NCBI GenBank assembly: GCA_041584055.1
Contig: JBFHER010000233.1
Location: 1 to 6,330 of the forward strand
From: JBFHER01 sp041584055
Lineage (GTDB): Bacteria; Bacteroidota; Bacteroidia; Bacteroidales; UBA5342
DNA length: 6,330 nucleotides
Direction: 5' to 3'
Shown piece after piece: positions 1-6,330 of this stretch. A model generated the notes under the pieces. That model was not told the origin of the DNA, ran no database searches, and was given only the letters and a program-made list of their open reading frames with translations. Each line of letters begins with the position of its first letter. Position 1 is the stretch's first letter. A program made the translations under genes and the position numbers.

Positions 1-2139
1 CTGGTGATCTACAATAATGAAATAGATGCCGGATTCAAGTGAGCCATAATCCAAATGCCTGTTTGTGACATTATTTAATTCAAGCTGTCCTAATTTTACA
101 CCCATTAAATTAAATAAGGAAATCTGACGCATGGGATTCTCAGCGTTTATGCTCAGTTGCCCATCTGATGGATTGGGGTAAATGGATAGAGATGCTGTTT
201 CAACCTTCCCAAGTGCGCTTGCAATGGTTGATGTAAATTCAACTTTAACATTTTCAATTGAGTTACCCATGAGGTCTTTCACTCCTGAGACTGTAACAGA
301 ATAGTCTCCAAGGTTAATGCCTGTTGCAAGAGCAATTACACTTGTCTCTCCATATAAGTATATATATGATGTTTTAATTTCGCCAGAGAAGTTGTAGTTC
401 GCAATATTTTCAGCACTCGTTTTTTCTAACTTTTCATTGAAATTAATCAGAATCCAATCCTTATCTATTACTTCAACACTTGTAATGACTGGAGCATCAA
501 AATCATCGCCTTGAGTGATAGCGGAAATATCATTTATCAACAATTGATAAGAATCTTTGAATTGACTTACAATTGCAGTTACATTGACTGTTCCACTTGG
601 CAGCGTTTTTCCACCAAGCCTAGAGTTATATCGATTATAAACGTTTACCGTTTTAGATCCTTGAACCAATGTGAATGTGCTTTGATCCGAATATGAAATC
701 TCATCTCCCCCGTCCTGAAAACTAGCATTCTCTATTGTGACAAGCAAGCCTTCATGTTTTTCATCAATATCTTCGGCATTTAAAATAAGAGCTTTGGGAT
801 CTCTTCCTGGATAAACGTAGGTTTCTGTTACGTTTCCTAGCTCTGTAAGGTTGTTATACTCCACGACAGTACCTGTTACAACAACAGAGTCTCCAATGTG
901 CCCGCGTTGTAAATCGTACACACACATACCATTGTACGGATTGTTGGATGACTGAATGTAATAAGAGCCATCAAAATTTGCAGTAACAATACCTGCAATG
1001 GTTACAACCTGTCCTGACATCGGACTTGCACTACCGGTTCCCTGTACATCGCTAATTGGGGTGATAGTATGTGTTCTGGGAAGGATGAAATCGCCTCTTA
1101 AGGTCTTGCTTGTAGAACCAGCACCTGCTACCACCTTGAAATAAACGGTCGCACCTTCTTCTATGTCTGATAAATCAATGTCACCTACAAAATTAAGGTC
1201 TGACGAATTCATATCTATACTGTTACTTTCTCCATCATAGGTGATGTCCCAAAAGAGTTTTGCTGAAACCTGTTCGGAGCTTATGGAAGACAAGATGTCC
1301 ACTGAAATGCTTGCGGATGATCCAGCAAGGGGAGATTCGGGAGACATTACCATATTACCAATGGAAATCGGATCAGTGGTGGCATCACCCCAAATAAGGT
1401 CGGCAAACTCCGGATAATCGATAAATGGATTTCGATTGCGTTGTACCTCAAATATGCGATTATTTCTGCGACGTTCGAAGTCATCTGGTGGAAATTGTTT
1501 GTTCCATTTAAGCAGTGTAGAAAGTTTTCCATGCTCTGCTAAAGCCGATGTATTGACTGCATCCACAACCTTAAGATCCAATTCTCCATTTTCTCCCTCG
1601 TAGCGTGTGGCCATGTAAAAAATGGTGCGCGCTACGCGTCCTTTGCTAATATCGGCTGGTTCAAATTTATAATTTGGGCCATCCACCCAAGCATCGGCTT
1701 CTGCTATATAGGTTGCTGTTCTTGGAACACTGTCGAAGTCGTAATGCAACCGGGCACTGTTTACCGAAGCGTCTGCAGGGTGCAAGTTAAAGGCATCTCC
1801 ATCCATGGGACGTATGTCTTCAAAGTCACCATGAGATTTGGCCCATACATGTTCGCGGTTTGCAAAGTCGCCTCCCGAACCCCAACTGTCGTTGCTTTGC
1901 GAACGGCGTGTATAGAACAAGATGATATTGTTGGAATTTTCTGGATCCTGATCAGCATAATTCATGATGAATTTTGCATCTCTGTAACTGAAATCCACAT
2001 GATCTTGAATGATGTTATTGAGAGAGTCTTTTAACGCTTCTCCTTTGACACCTTCGGTGCCATTATAGTATCCGGGTGTTTGAGAAATAGCGGTAAAGCT
2101 CATCAAACAAACGGCTATGACGATTGTATTTTTTTTCAT
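1..2139 (-). CDS. Secreted multidomain endonuclease I family nuclease with T9SS sorting domain (3' end cut by window)
   Basis: The frame is open from the ATG at 2139 to the window edge (713 codons, no stop), so this is a partial gene lacking only its last residues. Residues 1-19 form a Sec signal peptide, with likely cleavage AIS|QT. Residues about 20-253 match the endonuclease I family (EndA/NucM/Vvn-like, beta-beta-alpha-metal fold). NREHVW (94-99) supplies the putative metal ligand E96 and general base H97. VNSAR (126-130) supplies the putative metal-binding N127. KGRVARTIFYM (165-175) and RNPFIDYPEFADLIWG (236-251) are family hallmarks. An Ig-like segment follows (about 255-350), then an OB-fold-like domain typical of secreted nucleases (ISDVQGTGSASPMSGQ, 361-376, to about 440), a second OB-like or DUF5689-like segment (about 450-540), an SbsA/Big_5-like Ig domain (about 547-636), and a T9SS C-terminal domain starting near YPNPSDG (654-660) and reaching SGIYFIIVDHQ at the edge. 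The expected role is non-specific cleavage of extracellular DNA and/or RNA. It lies 14 bases after the receptor gene and is probably co-transcribed. The nuclease family is clear; the outer domain names are less certain. Confidence 0.92.
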   Translation of the reverse strand, partial: MKKNTIVIAVCLMSFTAISQTPGYYNGTEGVKGEALKDSLNNIIQDHVDFSYRDAKFIMNYADQDPENSNNIILFYTRRSQSNDSWGSGGDFANREHVWAKSHGDFEDIRPMDGDAFNLHPADASVNSARLHYDFDSVPRTATYIAEADAWVDGPNYKFEPADISKGRVARTIFYMATRYEGENGELDLKVVDAVNTSALAEHGKLSTLLKWNKQFPPDDFERRRNNRIFEVQRNRNPFIDYPEFADLIWGDATTDPISIGNMVMSPESPLAGSSASISVDILSSISSEQVSAKLFWDITYDGESNSIDMNSSDLNFVGDIDLSDIEEGATVYFKVVAGAGSTSKTLRGDFILPRTHTITPISDVQGTGSASPMSGQVVTIAGIVTANFDGSYYIQSSNNPYNGMCVYDLQRGHIGDSVVVTGTVVEYNNLTELGNVTETYVYPGRDPKALILNAEDIDEKHEGLLVTIENASFQDGGDEISYSDQSTFTLVQGSKTVNVYNRYNSRLGGKTLPSGTVNVTAIVSQFKDSYQLLINDISAITQGDDFDAPVITSVEVIDKDWILINFNEKLEKTSAENIANYNFSGEIKTSYIYLYGETSVIALATGINLGDYSVTVSGVKDLMGNSIENVKVEFTSTIASALGKVETASLSIYPNPSDGQLSINAENPMRQISLFNLMGVKLGQLELNNVTNRHLDYGSLESGIYFIIVDHQ

Positions 2140-2153
2140 CAATGTTGAAATTA
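2140..2153 (-). other. 14-base receptor-nuclease junction with tandem stop and no Shine-Dalgarno
   Basis: The receptor gene ends in TGA, followed at once by an in-frame TAA, and the nuclease ATG comes after TAATTTCAACATTG. There is no room for a terminator or a full promoter and no purine-rich Shine-Dalgarno motif. Lack of such a motif is usual in Bacteroidota. The spacing supports one transcript for both genes. Confidence 0.7.
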
Positions 2154-4919
2154 TCAAAATTTATACTCTACAGATAAGTTAAAGCGCCTACCCATTCCCA
2201 TAAAAACAGAAGCAGATTTTGCATCAAAGGCATTATATGTCTGCCCATTATATGCGTCGTTATTTTGTGCGGACGCGATATAAGTTTTATTTAAAGCATT
2301 TAAGATGTTAAATCTAATATTCAAAAAGTTATTTCCGAATTTCATTCCATAACCCATATGTATATCGAATAGGGCATAGGCTGGTATCTTCCACGAGTCT
2401 TTTGGGTCTCCATGTTCTCCTGTTTCCTCATCATACCATTCGTAAGAAGAAGGACTACCGTCTAAGGTTACAGGATCGAATTGGGCATAATAATCACTAA
2501 AGTAGGTAACACGTGGCTTGAAATATAAATATTTAATGGGCTCCCAGCGGAGTTCACCTACAAATTGAGTCTGAGCAGCATTTCCAACATGTACTCCTTT
2601 GTTATTAAAATACTGTTTCTTAATTAGTTCTCGGTTGTCGTTATATACTTTAAAGGTATCTTCCGAATTCCAACGCCAATCACCTAAAGAAACAATCCCT
2701 TGAAAATCGAGTTCATCGTTCAATTTAATTACATAATCTAATTCAATTCCCTGGTGGATTGCATTCATCGAATTTATCTTTACGGTGTATTCTTCTTGTG
2801 TGATATCATTAAATATCTTGGAGCTATTATCCGCAGGTCGATTATTCCAATTGGTATAGTAGGCATTAAGATTGGCAGAGAAATACCTTGAATTGAAACT
2901 GTATCCAATTTCTATTGCTTTGATGATTTCATTTTTGATATCTGAAAGTAATTCACTATCGTAGCCGTAAACATCGTTGAACCGAGGCGCTTTATTTAAT
3001 AATCCCAGATTCAGAAACGCATTCATATTATCATTAATGTTGTAGTTGGCACCTCCTTTGGCCGTAAACCCCGGAAAATTATTCCAGTCTGTTTCGTCTG
3101 TTACAATGGAGGAACTTATGCCATAGAAATAATTGTATTCCTTGTATCGACTCAGGGCGCCGGTAATATTGGCAAAGGCCGAGATTTTATCCGTTTTATA
3201 TTCACTTTGAAGGAATAATCCTCCCCAATGTACAACGCCTTTTGTGTGAAAGTTTATGATGTCTCCTTCTCCAAGCATGAAGCTACGGTAAGGGTTAGGA
3301 CTAGTCCAATCTACTTGTTCTAATTGTGCATCACTTGGTGTCGAACCATAATAATCGGCTCCGAGAAGATCATAAATTTCTTCATAATGAGTTCCAGTAT
3401 AGCTCCTTAAATCGACACCTCCAGAAAAACTCCATCGATTTGTTTTATAATTTAGGGTAGATAAAAGACCATACCACATGTGTTCGTTTACTAAATTTCG
3501 CATAAAGTTAGTCGCAGCATGCTGTGTGTCATCGTACAAGGTGTTAATAGTATATTGACCAATATTCCGATCATAAACCGATTGAAAATCCATTAGTCCA
3601 TCCTCATTTGGGGAGAGTGCATTCTTTGCACGAATCCCTCCTCCTCGACCAATTGACATGTACGCTATATTGGACAAATACAAGTTGTCTTTTATTGCCC
3701 AAAAGTCTTTTAAGGTGATTTGTGGTTTGTGATAGTGATTAATCCGTTCGTTAAATACTTCACTTTTCGCATTTGGATCATTTAAAGTTCGGGCAAGGTA
3801 TCCCCAGTGTTGGTTATACTGTAGTCCTTGTCCAATGCCTTCATCTGCGATCGTACGATTTGTGTTGACCTCTTCTTTTTTCTCATCACTCATGTCTGGC
3901 GTATAAGCTAAACGAATTCCTTGTTCTTCGGCATATGCTGAGTCGTAGACAGCTAATGGTAATTGGTAAGATCTTTGACCATGTTTCTGTGGGGCGCCGT
4001 AAGCCGAGAATGAAAGGGTATGAGCTCCAAGCCTTTTATCAACTTTAATATAATAGAAAAATCCTTCACTCCATGTTTGATCTACCCATCCATTGCCTCG
4101 TTTATATGAACCCGCAAGAGAAATGGCCCAATTGTTTTTAAGGAGGCCTGAATTGTATCCAAAGGAACTGCGCAGATAGCCATCCGATCCTACTTCTTGT
4201 TTTACCTGAGCTGCTTTTTTTGTTTCTATCCCTGAAGTAAGGATGTTAATTGTACCACCAACTGATGGGAGTGCGAGTTTTGAAGCTCCAAGTCCTCGTT
4301 GAACTTGAATTGAACGTGTTACTGCATCTAATCCAAACCAGTTAGACCAATACACCTGACCAGTTTCCATATCATTTACAGGAACACCATCTAATAGAAC
4401 TCCCACATTACGAGCACTAAACCCCCGTATCGTAACTGATGCATCACCATCACCGCCACCTTCTTGAGTTGCATAAACTCCGGGTGTAGAGTTCAGAACC
4501 AGTGGTATATCTTGCGCAGCAAGATTTTCTTGGAGTTGCTTTGGTTTAATTGTTGAGAAAGCTACGGGGGTTTCTCTTGCACGTGCAATATCTGCGACAA
4601 CCCGAACTTCTTGCATTTCGATTGGGTTGAGCTCTGCATCAAACACCACGTCTTGATCAACAATTTGAATCGTTTTTTCTAATTTGTCAAAACCGACATA
4701 CGAAAAAATGAGTGTGTAGGTTCCTGGAGCTAACATGATCGAGTAATGGCCATCGTAATCTGTTACAACACCTTGTGTTTCTCCGTATAAAATATTTGCT
4801 CTTATCAGAGTTTCCGATGTATTAAAGCTATTGGTAACAACACCCGATAATTTGTACTTTGTTTGAGAACTGGCGATTACTGTTAATAATAGGAATAGAG
4901 CAGTTATTGTCTTTTTCAT
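2154..4919 (-). CDS. TonB-dependent outer-membrane receptor with carboxypeptidase-regulatory-like N-terminal domain
   Basis: This is a complete 921-residue protein, a usual length for Bacteroidota receptors. Residues 1-18 are a signal peptide (likely ASS|QT). Residues about 22-100 form a CarboxypepD_reg-like beta-sandwich (LSGVVTN at 24-30, GVVTDYDGHYS at 50-60, PGTYTLIFSYVGF at 65-77). A TonB-box-like segment, EMQEVRVVAD (101-110), precedes the plug (about 112-228), which has TIRGFSARNVGVLLDGVPVN (163-182), SIQVQRGLGASKLALPSVGG (203-222) and then TINIL. The rest is a 22-stranded type beta-barrel rich in alternating aromatic strands, with an NxxNALNKTY motif near the end and the C-terminus NLSVEYKF, ending in the terminal Phe expected for BAM-dependent outer-membrane insertion. 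The plug is closest in style to FecA-like receptors (COG4772), but that does not fix the substrate. There is no sigma-regulator signalling domain before the plug and no SusD gene in the window. The secreted nuclease gene starts 14 bases downstream, which suggests uptake of a nucleic-acid product or bound metal/phosphate; this is inference. The start is fixed by the signal peptide. Confidence 0.95.
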   Translation of the reverse strand: MKKTITALFLLLTVIASSQTKYKLSGVVTNSFNTSETLIRANILYGETQGVVTDYDGHYSIMLAPGTYTLIFSYVGFDKLEKTIQIVDQDVVFDAELNPIEMQEVRVVADIARARETPVAFSTIKPKQLQENLAAQDIPLVLNSTPGVYATQEGGGDGDASVTIRGFSARNVGVLLDGVPVNDMETGQVYWSNWFGLDAVTRSIQVQRGLGASKLALPSVGGTINILTSGIETKKAAQVKQEVGSDGYLRSSFGYNSGLLKNNWAISLAGSYKRGNGWVDQTWSEGFFYYIKVDKRLGAHTLSFSAYGAPQKHGQRSYQLPLAVYDSAYAEEQGIRLAYTPDMSDEKKEEVNTNRTIADEGIGQGLQYNQHWGYLARTLNDPNAKSEVFNERINHYHKPQITLKDFWAIKDNLYLSNIAYMSIGRGGGIRAKNALSPNEDGLMDFQSVYDRNIGQYTINTLYDDTQHAATNFMRNLVNEHMWYGLLSTLNYKTNRWSFSGGVDLRSYTGTHYEEIYDLLGADYYGSTPSDAQLEQVDWTSPNPYRSFMLGEGDIINFHTKGVVHWGGLFLQSEYKTDKISAFANITGALSRYKEYNYFYGISSSIVTDETDWNNFPGFTAKGGANYNINDNMNAFLNLGLLNKAPRFNDVYGYDSELLSDIKNEIIKAIEIGYSFNSRYFSANLNAYYTNWNNRPADNSSKIFNDITQEEYTVKINSMNAIHQGIELDYVIKLNDELDFQGIVSLGDWRWNSEDTFKVYNDNRELIKKQYFNNKGVHVGNAAQTQFVGELRWEPIKYLYFKPRVTYFSDYYAQFDPVTLDGSPSSYEWYDEETGEHGDPKDSWKIPAYALFDIHMGYGMKFGNNFLNIRFNILNALNKTYIASAQNNDAYNGQTYNAFDAKSASVFMGMGRRFNLSVEYKF

Positions 4920-4920
4920 A

Positions 4921-4975
4921 TAAAGAAAATCAAAGAAAATAAGCCCTTTTGATTTATCGATATCAAAAGGGCTTA
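4921..4975 (-). terminator. Intrinsic terminator after the lamin-tail gene
   Basis: A perfect inverted repeat pairs AAGCCCTTTTGAT (4941-4953) with ATCAAAAGGGCTT (4962-4974). One further T-A pair (4940/4975) makes a 14-bp stem around an 8-base loop. Read on the minus strand, the stem is followed by a T-rich tract, ATTTTCTTTGATTTTCTTTA (4940-4921), and it begins 7 bases after the TAA of the lamin-tail gene. This is the form and position of a Rho-independent terminator. No T-run follows on the plus-strand side, so it acts in one direction. The T-tract is broken by C and G, so partial read-through into the receptor gene, which starts at 4919, is plausible. Confidence 0.8.
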
Positions 4976-4982
4976 AATTAAA

Positions 4983-6284
4983 TTATTGTAATTGTATTTT
5001 CTTTACAGTGCTTTGTCCATTACTAAACTTGACTGTTAAAAGAAAGATACCTTGTTGTGTAGAGCTATTGAAGTTAAATGTCACTTGTTTGGCACTAGAG
5101 TAAGAGTTGGATTGAATTTGTTGACCCATTAGATTTGTTAAGATCAACTCTGAAATTGCATTTGTTGCCGATACACTGAATTCCTTTCCAGCTATTGGAT
5201 TTGGATATACATTCACCAAAGTCGAATTAACGGTTTGCTTGATAGCAGCATTAACACTAACATTGATCTGAACCGTTTTTTCTTCAGATTGAGAATAGCC
5301 ATCGGTAACATAGATCTTTAAATTGAAAGTTGCTAAAACCTCTGGCACTAAACCTCTCGCATCTACTAAAGAAATAGCACCTGTTTCTCTATTGATTGAA
5401 AATGGTTCGTAGCGTGTGTTTTCAACATAAATAAAATTACCATAATCAATATAATAACGCAATGGATCATTTTCTTCATCCTCGGCAGCTAAAGTAGTTA
5501 TAACTGTACCATTGGCTGTAGATGGAGATATTGTAAAGCTTAACTCACCATTTAATTCTGGCGTTGCATTTGCAGGTGCTCCATCGAATTTGTGCCATCC
5601 GAGATGATCAAAAATGTTAGCGCTCAAAGTGTCGTATTCAGCCAATGGGTTAAAGATGGCAGGATTACTCGTCACGCCAGCACTAACAGATGATTTTCGA
5701 ACTAAGGTGTGGTCAGCAGTGATGGCTTTACCTGTACCTGAAAAGTAGGGAGCAGTATCTGACCATGCTCTTGCTGTTTTGCCACCAGGCAGTGCAGCCT
5801 CCTCGGGGCGTGGTGCTCCATATCTACCGAACAAATCGATGATACTCCATGTCTCTCCATCCTTTTTCTCAATGGCAACGGCATCATCGCCATTGAAATA
5901 CATGGTGTTTGATACATTATAATTAGGACACAAAAACACATCTGCTCTTTGTACTAATTGTTCCCAAACTGGCGCTTCCTGTCCTGAACCTTCTGGGTCT
6001 CTTTTGTCTAGCACAAGCACATAGGCTTTATATGGTTTTAAAACCTCTTCAGGAAGTATAATAGCCCAGGTGGCATCTGCTGGCGGAACATTTGATCCAT
6101 TGGAGTACCTAACTAAACGATAATTACTTAGGGTAATAGCACTATTTGTGGGATTATAAATCTCCAAAGCTTTGTTATTTGACCAACCCTCAATATACTC
6201 AGAAATAATCAAATCAGTTTGGGCTTTTAAACTAGCGCCAATGAACACAACCATTAATAATGATAAAACGTAAACTTTCCTCAT
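4983..6284 (-). CDS. Secreted lamin-tail-domain protein with cadherin-like domain and T9SS sorting domain
   Basis: This is a complete 433-residue protein ending in TAA. Residues 1-21 form a signal peptide (ASLKA|QT). A lamin tail domain (LTD) fills about 22-232: LIISEYIEGWSNNKALEIYN (25-44) and LSNYRLVRYSNG (52-63) are its opening strands, YFNGDDAVAIEKKDG (129-143) with IIDLFGRYG (148-156) is the central signature, and HTLVRKSSV (192-200) with DHLGWHKFD (226-234) are the closing motifs usual in bacterial secreted LTD proteins. Residues about 240-345 resemble a cadherin-like repeat (AAEDEENDPL at 266-275, FSINRETGAISLVD at 295-308, KIYVTDG at 323-329). Residues about 355-433 are a T9SS type A sorting domain (VYPNPIAGKEFS from 359, ELILTNLMGQQI at 379-390, GIFLLTVKF at 412-420, ending KKIQLQ). 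The product should be exported and either attached to the cell surface or released. No catalytic motif is visible. LTDs in bacteria are often joined to or encoded near secreted nucleases and other hydrolases, which fits this locus, but the molecular role is unknown. A terminator-like hairpin follows directly. Confidence 0.92.
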   Translation of the reverse strand: MRKVYVLSLLMVVFIGASLKAQTDLIISEYIEGWSNNKALEIYNPTNSAITLSNYRLVRYSNGSNVPPADATWAIILPEEVLKPYKAYVLVLDKRDPEGSGQEAPVWEQLVQRADVFLCPNYNVSNTMYFNGDDAVAIEKKDGETWSIIDLFGRYGAPRPEEAALPGGKTARAWSDTAPYFSGTGKAITADHTLVRKSSVSAGVTSNPAIFNPLAEYDTLSANIFDHLGWHKFDGAPANATPELNGELSFTISPSTANGTVITTLAAEDEENDPLRYYIDYGNFIYVENTRYEPFSINRETGAISLVDARGLVPEVLATFNLKIYVTDGYSQSEEKTVQINVSVNAAIKQTVNSTLVNVYPNPIAGKEFSVSATNAISELILTNLMGQQIQSNSYSSAKQVTFNFNSSTQQGIFLLTVKFSNGQSTVKKIQLQ

Positions 6285-6330
6285 AAAAAATAAGTTTAAG
6301 AAATTAAAAAATAAACAATCTAGTCTAAAC
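6285..6330 (-). other. AT-rich leader upstream of the lamin-tail gene; no assignable promoter
   Basis: The 46 visible bases before the ATG are strongly A/T-biased on the coding strand, ending CTTATTTTTT before the start codon, with no Shine-Dalgarno motif. A TTG, 17 bases, then TAAACTTA resembles the Bacteroidota promoter pattern (TTG, then TAnnTTTG) only weakly, and it would leave almost no untranslated leader. The true promoter may lie beyond the window edge. Confidence 0.35.

Noticed and set aside
511..696. A 61-codon open frame on the plus strand
   Set aside because: It is antisense to the OB-like region of the nuclease gene and has no family resemblance or start context.
1347..1532. A 61-codon open frame on the minus strand
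   Set aside because: It overlaps the nuclease gene in another frame, across the conserved RNPFIDYPEF segment of the true frame.
1744..2034. A 96-codon open frame on the plus strand
   Set aside because: It lies wholly opposite the catalytic domain of the nuclease, shows no recognisable domain or leader, and the minus-strand frame carries clear conserved family motifs.
4920..4982. The hairpin as a small RNA, riboswitch or operator
   Set aside because: A single perfect stem followed by a T-rich tract right after a stop codon is explained by a terminator; there is no further conserved structure in the gap.
5702..5941. A 79-codon open frame on the minus strand
   Set aside because: It overlaps the lamin-tail domain coding region in another frame; the lamin-tail frame has the conserved motifs.
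6285..6330. A possible Bacteroidota promoter (TTG, 17 bases, TAAACTTA) before the lamin-tail gene
   Set aside because: The -7 element matches the TAnnTTTG consensus poorly and would place the transcript start almost on the ATG; chance is likely in such AT-rich sequence.

Overview
The window looks like a piece of a Bacteroidota chromosome, most likely Flavobacteriia or a related free-living, possibly marine, lineage. The base for this is direct: two proteins end in type IX secretion (T9SS) sorting domains with YPNP motifs, a TonB-dependent receptor carries an N-terminal carboxypeptidase-regulatory-like domain, the starts lack Shine-Dalgarno sequences and sit in AT-rich leaders, and the signal peptides are followed by Gln. 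A finer taxonomic placement cannot be made from this sequence alone.

All coding is on the minus strand, so transcription runs from right to left. In order: (1) 6284-4983, a secreted lamin-tail-domain protein with a cadherin-like domain and a T9SS C-terminal domain; (2) a 63-base gap holding a strong hairpin and T-rich tract, read as an intrinsic terminator for gene 1; (3) 4919-2154, a complete 921-residue outer-membrane TonB-dependent receptor; (4) after only 14 bases, 2139-1, a secreted multidomain endonuclease I family protein. The last gene is cut by the left edge of the window inside its T9SS domain, probably with only a short tail missing. Coding is dense. No RNA gene, CRISPR array, insertion sequence, integrase or phage feature was seen.

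Taken together, the three products could form a cell-surface module for using extracellular nucleic acid. The nuclease would cut DNA or RNA outside the cell, the receptor would import a product through the outer membrane, and the lamin-tail protein would be a surface or secreted accessory factor, possibly for binding or holding the substrate. The nuclease and receptor family calls are well supported. The joint function and the receptor's substrate are inference from gene order. No SusD-like partner is visible in the window, so the receptor is not obviously part of a classic SusCD glycan system.
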